Source: Virgibacillus litoralis (lineage in GTDB: Bacteria; Bacillota; Bacilli; Bacillales; Amphibacillaceae). Taken from it: DNA of 43,849 nt. The stretch lies in contig NZ_JAGGKK010000026.1 in assembly GCF_017873675.1 (NCBI RefSeq), forward strand, positions 1-43,849. The letters are read 5' to 3'. Below the pieces are notes generated by a model. It was not told the origin of the DNA. It ran no database searches and saw nothing but the letters and a program-made list of their open reading frames with translations. A program made the position numbers and the translations under genes. Below, in pieces: positions 1 to 7,883 of the stretch; within the stretch, counting starts at the first letter, position 1; each line of letters starts with the position of its first letter.

Positions 1-33
1 TCGTCCTGAGCCAAGATCAAACTCTCCATAAAA
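1..33 (-). rRNA. 16S ribosomal RNA, 5' end only
   Basis: The minus strand reads TTTATGGAGAGTTTGATC and then TTGGCTCAGGACGA, the conserved 5' start of bacterial 16S rRNA. Only about 33 bases are inside the window. The base after GATC is T, where most Bacillus have C and E. coli has A. It lies directly downstream of the 12 tRNA genes and is probably co-transcribed with them. Confidence 0.95.
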
Positions 34-43
34 GTTAGTTTGA

Positions 44-69
44 ATATGATTGACACCAATCAATCATAT
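44..69 (-). other. perfect hairpin in the 16S leader
   Basis: ATATGATTGA pairs perfectly with TCAATCATAT around a 6-base loop, about 10 bases upstream of the 16S start. A second, imperfect hairpin (95-125, arms ACAGG/CCTGT and TTAAAAGTT/AACTTTTAA) lies further upstream. Both probably take part in processing of the tRNA-16S precursor or in attenuation between the tRNAs and the rRNA. This is inferred from position only. Confidence 0.55.
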
Positions 70-150
70 AATTGTCTTAGCTTTAATAATTGAAACAGGG
101 TTTAAAAGTTTAACTTTTAACCTGTTTTCTTGACATACTGGTTGTTTTGT

Positions 151-166
151 TCAGTTTTCAAGGAGC
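151..166 (-). promoter_or_regulatory. boxA-like rRNA leader motif
   Basis: The minus strand carries TGCTCCTTGAAAACTGAA between tRNA-Ile and the 16S gene. It resembles the boxA-type antitermination or processing sequence (TGCTCTTTGAAAACT) found ahead of rRNA genes in Bacillaceae. Confidence 0.55.
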
Positions 167-170
167 AAAA

Positions 171-244
<74 letters not shown>

Positions 245-255
245 ATAAGAAAAAA

Positions 256-329
256 TGGAGCGGGTGATGGGAATCGAACCCACGATATCAGCTTGGAAGG
301 CTGAAGTTTTACCACTAAACTACACCCGC
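256..329 (-). tRNA. tRNA-Gly (UCC)
   Basis: Acceptor GCGGGTG/CACCCGC, anticodon TCC, T-arm GGTTCGATTCC, discriminator T, encoded CCA. Confidence 0.97.
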
Positions 330-365
330 ATATAAAATCTGTTTAAAATTCTTGTAATCTTTCGA

Positions 366-442
366 TGGTCGGGAAGACAGGATTCGAACCTGCGACCCCG
401 TGGTCCCAAACCACGTGCTCTACCAAGCTGAGCTACTTCCCG
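366..442 (-). tRNA. tRNA-Pro (UGG)
   Basis: Acceptor CGGGAAG/CTTCCCG, anticodon TGG in loop TTTGGGA, encoded CCA. Confidence 0.97.
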
Positions 443-448
443 TTAAAA

Positions 449-525
449 TGGTGCGCCCGAGAGGAGTCGAACCCCTAGCCTCTTGATCCGTAGTCAAACG
501 CTCTATCCAATTGAGCTACGGGCGC
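449..525 (-). tRNA. tRNA-Arg (ACG)
   Basis: Acceptor GCGCCCG/CGGGCGC, anticodon ACG (expected to be edited to ICG), encoded CCA. Confidence 0.97.
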
Positions 526-585
526 TTCAAAGCGAGAAACTTAAATATACCATATACAGTATATAATATCAAGAAGTTTTTTTAA

Positions 586-668
<83 letters not shown>

Positions 669-762
669 CTAATCATCATTAGTAAAAGTTGGCAAATGGG
701 AAATAACTTATCTAAAGCACAATATAAAGTACCGGGATAATCACAGCAAAGTGAATCTTGAG

Positions 763-844
763 TGCGGGTGGAGGGACTTGAACCCCCACGTCGTAAAACA
801 CTAGATCCTAAATCTAGCGCGTCTGCCAATTCCGCCACACCCGC
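763..844 (-). tRNA. tRNA-Leu (UAG)
   Basis: Class II tRNA. Acceptor GCGGGTG/CACCCGC, anticodon loop TTTAGGA (TAG), long variable arm, CCA not encoded. The roughly 90-base gap to the next tRNA is longer than the others and shows no gene. Confidence 0.97.
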
Positions 845-850
845 AAAAAG

Positions 851-926
851 TGGTGAGCCATGGAGGATTCGAACCTCCGACCCTCTGATTAAAAGTCAGA
901 TGCTCTGCCAGCTGAGCTAATGGCTC
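851..926 (-). tRNA. tRNA-Lys (UUU)
   Basis: Acceptor GAGCCAT/ATGGCTC, anticodon loop CTTTTAA (TTT), encoded CCA. Confidence 0.97.
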
Positions 927-1023
927 ATAATATGAGTGTTTTTTAATTATAGTGAGCGTTCATTAAACTCCTCGTTTTGAAGGATTGTTCTGCGACGCTA
1001 CACTTTCTTAATCCATAAAAAAA

Positions 1024-1098
1024 TGGCTGGGCTACCAGGATTCGAACCTGGGAATCACGGGATCAAAACCCGATGCCTTACCGCTTGGCTATAGCCCA
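1024..1098 (-). tRNA. tRNA-Gln (UUG)
   Basis: Acceptor TGGGCTA/TAGCCCA, anticodon loop TTTTGAT (TTG), discriminator G, encoded CCA. Confidence 0.97.
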
Positions 1099-1102
1099 AC
1101 AG

Positions 1103-1179
1103 TGGCGGTCCGGACGGGACTCGAACCCGCGACCTCCTGCGTGACAGGCAGGCATTCTAACCAACTGAACTACCGGACC
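1103..1179 (-). tRNA. tRNA-Asp (GUC)
   Basis: Acceptor GGTCCGG/CCGGACC, anticodon loop CTGTCAC (GTC), discriminator G, encoded CCA. Confidence 0.97.
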
Positions 1180-1207
1180 CAACCGATTTATTTATTAAAG
1201 TATAAGA

Positions 1208-1279
1208 TGACCCGTACGGGATTCGAACCCGTGTTACCGCCGTGAAAGGGCGGTGTCTTAACCACTTGACCAACGGGCC
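1208..1279 (-). tRNA. tRNA-Glu (UUC)
   Basis: Acceptor GGCCCGT/ACGGGTC with one G-U pair, anticodon loop CTTTCAC (TTC), CCA not encoded. Confidence 0.97.
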
Positions 1280-1287
1280 ATAAAAAA

Positions 1288-1378
1288 TGGCGGAGAAGGA
1301 GGGATTTGAACCCTCGCGCCGCTCACGCGACCTACACCCTTAGCAGGGGCGCCCCTTCAGCCACTTGGGTACTTCTCC
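1288..1378 (-). tRNA. tRNA-Ser (GCU)
   Basis: Class II tRNA. Acceptor GGAGAAG/CTTCTCC, anticodon loop CTGCTAA (GCT), long variable arm, encoded CCA. Confidence 0.97.
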
Positions 1379-1381
1379 TGA

Positions 1382-1456
1382 TGGCTCCACAGGTAGGAAT
1401 CGAACCTACGACCGATCGGTTAACAGCCGATTGCTCTACCGCTGAGCTACTGTGGA
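1382..1456 (-). tRNA. tRNA-Asn (GUU)
   Basis: Acceptor TCCACAG/CTGTGGA, anticodon loop CTGTTAA (GTT), encoded CCA. It is the first tRNA of the transcript. The order Asn-Ser-Glu at the head matches the start of B. subtilis trnS and trnD. Confidence 0.97.
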
Positions 1457-1643
1457 ATAATTTAAAGTATTTATATTTGCTCGTCTTGTTGAAAGGTTAT
1501 TCGATGAGCAAGCGCTCCTCGCAGACCTGCACATGATACCTTATTCAGTGATGCATGCGGTCAGCTACTGCGGAAAAATTTAAAGTATTTATCAATGTAA
1601 TTCATAATTTGAAATGTAATTCCAAATAATTGCGACGAAAAAT
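1457..1643 (-). other. tRNA operon leader with a tRNA-Asn-like remnant
   Basis: The leader carries a second, imperfect copy of the tRNA-Asn 5' end and its upstream flank. Positions 1443-1474 and 1561-1592 match at 29 of 32 bases, including GAGCTACTG/CAGCTACTG and TTTAAAGTATTTAT. The second copy has no intact T-arm or anticodon arm, so it is a fragment rather than a tRNA. No gene is visible in this stretch. Confidence 0.7.
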
Positions 1644-1672
1644 ACTATACAATATCTTGCGTTTAATGTCAA
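1644..1672 (-). promoter_or_regulatory. sigma-A promoter of the tRNA/rRNA transcript
   Basis: On the minus strand, TTGACA (1667-1672) is followed after exactly 17 bases by TATAGT (1644-1649). It reads towards tRNA-Asn, the other tRNAs and the 16S gene. The near-perfect boxes and optimal spacing fit a strong stable-RNA promoter. From here to 1830 nothing else is recognisable. Confidence 0.88.
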
Positions 1673-1830
1673 CAAGTTTCAATAGAATAAATAATCAAGT
1701 CGACACGTTTTTTTAAGCCTTATTTAATTTAACACGTAGGGCATTTTTCGTCAATCTATTCTATGAAAATTTTATCTGTACCTTATTATATCAAACAAGC
1801 TGAAGTTTTTTAATTTCAATCTGTTAAACC

Positions 1831-2292
1831 TTAACTGGTTCTTTTCATTACTAATTTACCTCTGCATTTTCCGCATCTGTATTTATTAACATCTATCCGT
1901 CGAGTGCGTTTGTATACGCGAGAACAGTTATTACATATATAGATATGTTTATTTTGTTTTAGAGTGGAAGGAAGTGGCTGACAATGCCGTGGTGAGCCTG
2001 TAACTTTCAATAAATTCTTGAAGTCTCTATCACCATGCTTATACCCCTTTCCTTCTATATGAAGATGGTAATGGCAGAGTTCGTGTTTTATGATACCTAT
2101 TACTTCCTTTTCCCCCATTTCCATAGAGTACTTCGGATTTAACTCAATTACTCTTTTAGAAGGTACATACCTCCCGCCTGTAGTTCTAAGCCGGTTATTA
2201 TATCTGATTCTATCTTTAAACGATTTATGAAAATGTTTTAATGATAATTCATTTACCAATTCGTATAGTCCTTTTTCACTTAATAACTTCAT
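1831..2292 (-). CDS. sprT: SprT-like zinc metalloprotein (YdcK-type)
   Basis: A 153-residue SprT-family protein. The N-terminal part carries HELCHYH near residues 70-76, an HExxH zinc-metalloprotease motif. The C-terminus has a zinc ribbon with two CxxC pairs (YICNNC and YRCGKC). Length and layout match the bacterial SprT-like family, which is related to eukaryotic Spartan proteases, but the substrate of the Bacillus protein is not established. It sits next to the tRNA cluster and near tex, as ydcK does beside trnS in B. subtilis. The start is an ATG with no strong ribosome-binding site. The family call is firm and the function is open. Confidence 0.9.
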   Translation of the reverse strand: MKLLSEKGLYELVNELSLKHFHKSFKDRIRYNNRLRTTGGRYVPSKRVIELNPKYSMEMGEKEVIGIIKHELCHYHLHIEGKGYKHGDRDFKNLLKVTGSPRHCQPLPSTLKQNKHIYICNNCSRVYKRTRRIDVNKYRCGKCRGKLVMKRTS

Positions 2293-2364
2293 ATAATCAT
2301 CCCTAACGTATTAAAACAACACTATTTTATCATAGATTTAGAACTTTTAATATCCGAGGCTTAA

Positions 2365-2379
2365 TTAAAATAATTGTAA
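2365..2379 (+). promoter_or_regulatory. candidate PerR box upstream of katA
   Basis: TTAAAATAATTGTAA matches the 7-1-7 Per-box consensus TTATAATNATTATAA at 12 of 14 specified positions, and lies 7 bases upstream of the predicted -35 element. B. subtilis katA is PerR-repressed, so the site is plausible. Binding here is inferred. Confidence 0.55.
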
Positions 2380-2386
2380 TTAAACA

Positions 2387-2414
2387 TTGATTTTTGATAG
2401 TATTATATTATAAT
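2387..2414 (+). promoter_or_regulatory. katA sigma-A promoter
   Basis: TTGATT (2387-2392), a 16-base spacer and a perfect TATAAT (2409-2414), about 40 bases before the katA start. Confidence 0.7.
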
Positions 2415-2456
2415 TGAATATGAGATTAATATTGTAAAAGGAGAGGTGTTCAGTAA

Positions 2457-3917
2457 GTGAGTAATGAAAAGAAAAGAATGACAACAGCTTCTGGTGCTCC
2501 AGTTGGGGATAACCAGAATTCAATTACTGCAGGTAATCGAGGTCCAACATTAATTCAGGATGTTCACCTTTTAGAAAAACTAGCACACTTTAATAGAGAA
2601 CGTGTACCTGAGCGTGTAGTACATGCAAAAGGCGCTGGGGCACATGGTTATTTTGAAGTAACAAACGATCTTTCAAAATACACTAAAGCAGCATTCTTAA
2701 GTGAAGTCGGGAAACGTACACCAATGTTTATTCGTTTTTCAACAGTTGCAGGTGAACTTGGCTCAGCAGATACAGTACGTGATCCACGTGGCTTCGCAGT
2801 TAAGTTTTACACAGAAGAAGGTAACTATGATTTAGTTGGTAACAACACACCAATCTTCTTCATTCGGGATGCTATTAAGTTCCCTGACTTTATTCACACA
2901 CAAAAACGTAACCCTAAGACACACTTGAAAGACAAAAATGCTGTTTGGGATTTCTGGTCATTATCACCAGAATCACTGCATCAAATCACATACTTACATG
3001 GTGATCGTGGTATTCCGGCAACATTCCGTCACATGAATGGATATGGAAGCCACACTTTCAAATGGGTAAATGACAAAGGTGAAGCATTCTGGGTAAAATA
3101 CCACTTCATTAGTGAACAAGGTGTAAAAGGTTTAGATGAAGATGTAGCAGGCCAAATTGCTGGAGAAAACCCAGACTACCATGTGGAAGACCTATACAAC
3201 TCCATTGATAAAGGTGACTTCCCAGCATGGAAACTATATGTACAAATTATGCCGTATGAAGACGCAAAAACATATAGATTTGACCCATTCGATGTTACCA
3301 AGGTATGGTCTCAAAAAGACTATCCACGCATCGAAGTAGGTCGTATGGTCCTTGACCGTAATCCTGAAAATTATTTTGCTGAAGTAGAGCAAGCTGCATT
3401 CTCACCAGGTAACTTTGTACCAGGAATTGAAGCTTCTCCGGACAAAATGCTGCAAGGAAGACTGTTTGGTTACTCTGATGCTCACCGTTACCGTATTGGT
3501 GCCAACCATCAGGAATTACCAATCAACCGTCCGGTTAACGAAGTAAATAACAACCAATACGATGGACAAATGCGCTATAGTAATGGCAGTGGTTCGGTTA
3601 ATTATGAACCCAACAGTTATGATACTGAGCCAAAGGAAGACCCAGCTTCAAAAATTAGTCCGTTTGAAGTTTATGGAGAGGCTGACAGTGTGTCATATGA
3701 CAGTGATGACCATTATACTCAAGCAGGAGATTTATATCGATTAATGAGTGCAGATGAAAAAGACCGTCTCATTGATGCTTTTGTAGGTCATATGAAGCCT
3801 GTAGACAAAGATGAAATCAAATTACGTCAAATTGAACACTTCTATAAAGCAGATCCTGAATGGGGCGAAAGAATCGCAAGTGGTTTAGGATTATCTGTTC
3901 CAGAAGGCGTTAAATAG
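2457..3917 (+). CDS. katA: vegetative heme catalase KatA
   Basis: A 486-residue clade-3 small-subunit catalase that converts hydrogen peroxide to water and oxygen in the cytoplasm. The catalytic His is in [12 protein letters not shown] (H56), Asn in VGNNTP (N129), and the proximal heme Tyr in [11 protein letters not shown] (Y339). It is close to B. subtilis KatA over its whole length. The start is GTG, 10 bases after the site GGAGAGG; the next ATG is seven codons further on. A Per-box-like site and a consensus promoter lie upstream, and a strong terminator is shared with the convergent tex. It sits between tex and the SprT gene, whereas these neighbours are adjacent in B. subtilis as I recall it. 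Confidence 0.96.
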   Translation: MSNEKKRMTTASGAPVGDNQNSITAGNRGPTLIQDVHLLEKLAHFNRERVPERVVHAKGAGAHGYFEVTNDLSKYTKAAFLSEVGKRTPMFIRFSTVAGELGSADTVRDPRGFAVKFYTEEGNYDLVGNNTPIFFIRDAIKFPDFIHTQKRNPKTHLKDKNAVWDFWSLSPESLHQITYLHGDRGIPATFRHMNGYGSHTFKWVNDKGEAFWVKYHFISEQGVKGLDEDVAGQIAGENPDYHVEDLYNSIDKGDFPAWKLYVQIMPYEDAKTYRFDPFDVTKVWSQKDYPRIEVGRMVLDRNPENYFAEVEQAAFSPGNFVPGIEASPDKMLQGRLFGYSDAHRYRIGANHQELPINRPVNEVNNNQYDGQMRYSNGSGSVNYEPNSYDTEPKEDPASKISPFEVYGEADSVSYDSDDHYTQAGDLYRLMSADEKDRLIDAFVGHMKPVDKDEIKLRQIEHFYKADPEWGERIASGLGLSVPEGVK

Positions 3918-3931
3918 GTACAGTTAACCAA

Positions 3932-3969
3932 AAAACAGCTGATTATCTTTTTTGATAATCAGCTGTTTT
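3932..3969. terminator. bidirectional terminator, katA and tex
   Basis: A perfect 16-bp stem (3932-3947 with 3954-3969, AAAACAGCTGATTATC) around a 6-T loop, with U-tracts in both directions. It lies between two convergent genes. Confidence 0.9.
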
Positions 3970-3972
3970 TAT

Positions 3973-6132
3973 TTACCCTTTATTTTCAATCATTGATAGT
4001 GCGATACGACCTTTGTCAACATCAATCTGCTCAACCCATACCGTTACGACATCACCTACTGATGCGATATCCATCGGGTGTTTAACAAATTTGTTTGCCA
4101 TTTTTGAGATATGAACAAGTCCATCCTGCTTTACTCCAATATCTACAAAAACTCCAAAGTCTACTACGTTTCTTACTGTGCCTTGCATTTCCATCCCGGG
4201 TTTTAGATCTTCCATACTCAATACATTCTGTTTCAGTAATGGTTTAGGCAGATCATCACGAGGGTCACGTTCCGGACGACCTAATGCATTCATAATATCC
4301 ATTAATGTAGGTTCGCCAATCTCCAATTGTTCAGCTATCTCTTTTTTATCCAATTCATTAAATCTATCTCGCAGTGTATTTGAGCCGATATCTTCAAGCT
4401 CGCAACCAATTATTTTTAAAAGTTTCTTTGTGTGTGCATAACTTTCAGGGTGTATCGGAGTCCTGTCCAGTGGATTTTCACCATCCAGAATCCGTAAAAA
4501 GCCTATCCCCTGTTCATAGGTTTTAGCACCTAAGCGAGGAATCTTTTTTAATTGCTTACGATTAACGAATTTCCCTTCCTCATTACGTTGGTTCACAATA
4601 TTATTTGCTACTGTCTTACTTAGACCTGCAACATATTGTAAGAGTGAAGTGGAAGCAGTATTAACATTAACACCTACTTGGTTAACCGCTGTTTCTACGA
4701 CAAATGTCAGCGATTCATTAAGCGACTTTTGGCTCACATCATGTTGATATTGTCCAACTCCAATTGATTTTGGATCAATTTTCACAAGTTCAGCTAGTGG
4801 ATCTTGGACCCGTCGCGCTATAGACGCTGCACTACGCTCTTCAACCTTCAAATCAGGAAATTCTTCACGTGCCAGTTTCGAAGCAGAATACACACTTGCT
4901 CCTGCTTCATTGACTATGATATAAGGTATATCCAAGGTGTGCTTTCCAATCACATCTGCAATAAATTGTTCCGTCTCCCTTGAAGCAGTACCATTTCCTA
5001 TTGCAATCAGTTCGATACCAAACTTATTGATAAACTCCATCACAATCTTTTCAGCACCCGCTGTATCATGTTTAGGTGCAGTTGGATAGATTACACTTAC
5101 TTCATGAACCTTTCCTGTTTCATCCACCACAGAAAGTTTACAGCCTGTTCGATAAGCTGGATCAACCCCAAGAACAGTCTTCCCCTTTAATGGTGGTTGC
5201 AGTAACAGGTTTTTTAGATTTTTGGCAAAAACAGATATTGCCTGTTCTTCAGCTTTTTCAGTTAAGCTATTACGAATTTCACGTTCTATCGATGGCTGGA
5301 TCAATCGTTTATAACTATCCTCAATAGTATTTTGCAAAATCTGCGCAGATTCCGAGTTGCCTTTATCTGATATTACTTTTTTCTGGAGATACTCGAGCAC
5401 CCGCTCAGTTGGGGGCTGAACTGCCACCTTTAGCACATCTTCTTTTTCCCCGCGATTTAATGCTAAAATACGATGTGACACCATTGAGCGAATGGCTTCA
5501 TCATAATCATAGTACATTTCGTAGACGCCTTTTTCGTCCTTCTCCGTTTTTTTTGCTTCTGCATGTATGGTACCGCGTTTAAAGGTTTCCTCACGAATAA
5601 AATCACGGTACTCTGGATCATCTGATATCCACTCAGCAATTATATCGTTAACACCTGTTAATACATCTTCTACTGTATTTAGTTCATGCTCCTCTGAAAA
5701 ATAGGACTTAGCTTCTGCAGAAATGTTGGTTAATTCTTGCTTCCAGACAATTTCAGCTATCGGTTCAAGTCCTTTTTCTTTAGCAATTGTTGCCTTTGTT
5801 CGGCGTTTTTGTTTATATGGTCGGTATAAATCCTCCACGCGTTGTAATTGTGTGGCTTGTGTAATATCACGTTCGAGTTCTTCTGTTAGTTTCCCCTGTT
5901 CATCAATTAGTCGAATTACTTCTTGTTTACGTTCAGCTAGATTAACAGCATATTGATATTTGTCATGAATCAATTTGATCTGGACTTCATCAAGACCACC
6001 TGTTACTTCTTTTCGATAACGTGCAATAAATGGTACGGTGTTACCTTCATCCATTAATGCGATTACTTTTTTTACGGTAGCATTATTTACTTCAGTTTCC
6101 TTTGCCACCCATTGTTCTAATTCAATTGACAC
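3973..6132 (-). CDS. tex: Tex family RNA-binding transcription accessory protein
   Basis: A 719-residue Tex protein (B. subtilis YdcI type). It has the N-terminal helical Tex region, a YqgF/RNase H-like domain (VLGVDPAYRTG), a helix-hairpin-helix region (LKKIPRLGAKTYEQGIGFLRI) and a C-terminal S1 domain (GTVRNVVDFGVFVDIGVKQ). Tex proteins bind nucleic acid and influence transcription. The start chosen is GTG at 6132: it follows AAAGGAGG by 8 bases and gives the usual N-terminus (SIELEQWVAKE). The frame stays open to 6306, but that extension comes from the repeat at 6187-6440 and has no family resemblance. It is convergent with katA. Confidence 0.95.
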   Translation of the reverse strand: MSIELEQWVAKETEVNNATVKKVIALMDEGNTVPFIARYRKEVTGGLDEVQIKLIHDKYQYAVNLAERKQEVIRLIDEQGKLTEELERDITQATQLQRVEDLYRPYKQKRRTKATIAKEKGLEPIAEIVWKQELTNISAEAKSYFSEEHELNTVEDVLTGVNDIIAEWISDDPEYRDFIREETFKRGTIHAEAKKTEKDEKGVYEMYYDYDEAIRSMVSHRILALNRGEKEDVLKVAVQPPTERVLEYLQKKVISDKGNSESAQILQNTIEDSYKRLIQPSIEREIRNSLTEKAEEQAISVFAKNLKNLLLQPPLKGKTVLGVDPAYRTGCKLSVVDETGKVHEVSVIYPTAPKHDTAGAEKIVMEFINKFGIELIAIGNGTASRETEQFIADVIGKHTLDIPYIIVNEAGASVYSASKLAREEFPDLKVEERSAASIARRVQDPLAELVKIDPKSIGVGQYQHDVSQKSLNESLTFVVETAVNQVGVNVNTASTSLLQYVAGLSKTVANNIVNQRNEEGKFVNRKQLKKIPRLGAKTYEQGIGFLRILDGENPLDRTPIHPESYAHTKKLLKIIGCELEDIGSNTLRDRFNELDKKEIAEQLEIGEPTLMDIMNALGRPERDPRDDLPKPLLKQNVLSMEDLKPGMEMQGTVRNVVDFGVFVDIGVKQDGLVHISKMANKFVKHPMDIASVGDVVTVWVEQIDVDKGRIALSMIENKG

Positions 6133-6160
6133 AATCGGCTCCTCCTTTATGTACGAACTC

Positions 6161-6190
6161 ATTTTATCAAAAAAAGACCTAAAAGTACAA
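6161..6190 (-). promoter_or_regulatory. candidate tex promoter abutting a repeat
   Basis: Minus-strand TTGTAC (6185-6190), an 18-base spacer and TAAAAT (6161-6166). The -35 box overlaps the end of the GC-rich repeat starting near 6187, so the repeat may have supplied part of the promoter. Confidence 0.5.
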
Positions 6191-6440
6191 AAGCGCAAGC
6201 GCCTGTTCAGCACCGCATGGACTGTGCTCAGCGCTGCGGGTAGGTCGACGTTGCCACAGGATGTGGTGGTTTTAGTCGAACATCCTTTATTTCTTATCGT
6301 AGACACGGGGAGGGAAGTCCACTAGGCGCTAGGCGCTGGCCGGTGAGAACGCCACGTCCTGTGGCGTCACCGGCACTAGTACGTCCTGTACGTCGGAGCT
6401 GGACGTCGCTGATTCGGAAGTCCAGTTATCCAGAGCACTT
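6187..6440. repeat. GC-rich interspersed repeat (family C)
   Basis: About 250 bp, clearly richer in GC than its surroundings, between tex and rsbX, with no plausible gene. It starts with AAAAGCGCAAGCGCC and contains GGCGCTAGGCGCT. A strong hairpin spans 6339-6374 (GCCGGTG/CACCGGC and ACGCCAC/GTGGCGT, 3-base bulge). Other features are two copies each of GGAAGTCCA and ACGTCCTGT, and the motif GTTGCCACAGGATGTGG. I recognise similar elements as common in halotolerant Bacillaceae, but copy number could not be checked. Confidence 0.7.
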
Positions 6441-6465
6441 AAATTTTATAATTTCCTAAACAATG

Positions 6466-6493
6466 AAAAAGACCGGCATTTTTAAAGCCGGCC
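6466..6493 (-). terminator. terminator of the sigB operon
   Basis: Minus-strand stem GGCCGGC/GCCGGTC followed by CTTTTTC, touching the rsbX stop codon. It ends the rsb-sigB transcript. Confidence 0.85.
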
Positions 6494-7095
6494 TAATCCT
6501 CATAACGCATTGCGATTAAAGTTGTATCATCGCTTCTAGCTGTTCCATCAATGTGTTTTGCATAAGCATTCGTAACTTGGTTTACATCCTTACTCAATAA
6601 GAACCGTTGCGATAGCTCAGCATCTGATACACCATCTGAGAACATTATTAGATTCGTTTTTGGTTCCAGTCTGCCTGTCACAACTTTGAAAGGTCTGTGA
6701 TAACCAGCAAGAAAACCTGAATTAGGTATATTCCTCTTTGTGTTGCCATTCTCAGTAATGGTTATCATCCCAATATTTCCTATAGATGAATACGAGTAGC
6801 TACGCGTGTGAAAATCGATTTTGATAATTCCTATTACGGCCCCTCGCTTACCAGATAATTGCTGATTACTCCTCTTTATCAACTGTTCGACAGTTGTATC
6901 AATGTTACTTTTAATAATATCAATTACGATTTGAGAAGATTCTTTGGCTAATTCACCACTACCTAATCCATCTGCTAAAGCACATACAAATTCATTTTCT
7001 GTTTCTGTATAGAAATAGCTATCACCACAATAATACTGACCTTTTTTTGCTTTTTGGTAAATAGCTACTTCTACATTATTCTCTTTCGTACTCAA
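6493..7095 (-). CDS. rsbX: RsbX, PP2C-type phosphoserine phosphatase
   Basis: A 200-residue PP2C-family phosphatase, the usual RsbX length. Metal-binding motifs are visible: ADGLGSGELAKES near residues 40-52, FSDGVSDAE near 152-160, and DDTTLIAM close to the end. In B. subtilis RsbX dephosphorylates RsbS and RsbR and so resets the stressosome after stress. The start is TTG, 7 bases after GGAGG, overlapping the sigB stop (translational coupling). It is the last gene of the operon, downstream of the autoregulatory sigma-B promoter, giving the expected negative feedback. Confidence 0.93.
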   Translation of the reverse strand: MSTKENNVEVAIYQKAKKGQYYCGDSYFYTETENEFVCALADGLGSGELAKESSQIVIDIIKSNIDTTVEQLIKRSNQQLSGKRGAVIGIIKIDFHTRSYSYSSIGNIGMITITENGNTKRNIPNSGFLAGYHRPFKVVTGRLEPKTNLIMFSDGVSDAELSQRFLLSKDVNQVTNAYAKHIDGTARSDDTTLIAMRYED

Positions 7096-7883
7096 TCAAA
7101 AACCTCCGCACTCTCTGTCTTTAATGCCTCACGTAGTTTTCTTAAAGAACGGCGCTGGAGTCGTGAAACGTGCATCTGTGAAATACCAAGTAATTCTCCG
7201 GTTTCTTTTTGACTCAGGTTATCAAAATAGGTACATCGTAATATTTGTTGTTCTCGCTCAGATAAAACTGGTAAAATTTTCTCAAGTAACATTCGCTGAT
7301 CTACATTTTCGTAGCCATTTTCATCATTACCAACTAAATCAAGAATGGCTACTGTACTTCCATCAGAGTCAGCTTCAATTTTCCGGTCAACGGAAAGCGC
7401 CTTATAGCTTTTGCCCATTTCCATCGTTTCCAAAATGTCTTCTTCAGAAACTTCTAAATAAGCAGCTATCTGCTTAACTGATGGTGAATCCTGATTTTCA
7501 GTAGTTAGCTCATCAACAGCTTTCTTAATCTTGGGTCCTAGTTCCTTGATACGGCGTGGTACATGAACACTCCAGGTCTTATCACGGATAAAACGTTTTA
7601 TTTCTCCGATGATAGTTGGAATTGCGAAGGATTCAAATGATTTACCAAAAGAAGCATCATACCTTCTGATAGCAGCAAGTAATCCAATCATGCCGACCTG
7701 CGCAAGGTCTTCGTGTATATTGCTGTTTTTCGAATACTTTCTGGCAATTGATTCCACAAGATCGGTATATGCGAGCACAACTTTTTCCTGTGTTTCTTTA
7801 TCATCCGGGTCCTGTTGAAGGTGCTCAATCCATTGGTATACCTCACCTTTACCCTTATTGTCTTGTTGAGATCTGGTCGTCAT
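7092..7883 (-). CDS. sigB: general stress sigma factor SigB
   Basis: A 263-residue sigma-70 family, group 3 factor. Region 2 includes DLAQVGMIGLLAAIRRYD, followed by SFAIPTIIGEIKRFIRDK and the conserved WSVHVPRRIKELGP. Region 4 has the helix-turn-helix KETGELLGISQMHVSRLQRR. It directs RNA polymerase to general stress promoters and is held inactive by RsbW. ATG start 5 bases after GAGGTGGG. It overlaps the end of rsbW by about 29 bases and the rsbX start by 4, the usual tight packing. Confidence 0.97.
   Translation of the reverse strand: MTTRSQQDNKGKGEVYQWIEHLQQDPDDKETQEKVVLAYTDLVESIARKYSKNSNIHEDLAQVGMIGLLAAIRRYDASFGKSFESFAIPTIIGEIKRFIRDKTWSVHVPRRIKELGPKIKKAVDELTTENQDSPSVKQIAAYLEVSEEDILETMEMGKSYKALSVDRKIEADSDGSTVAILDLVGNDENGYENVDQRMLLEKILPVLSEREQQILRCTYFDNLSQKETGELLGISQMHVSRLQRRSLRKLREALKTESAEVFD

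Noticed and set aside
6133-6306. N-terminal extension of Tex.
   Set aside because: It is read from repeat DNA, lies upstream of the strong AAAGGAGG site, and does not look like Tex proteins.
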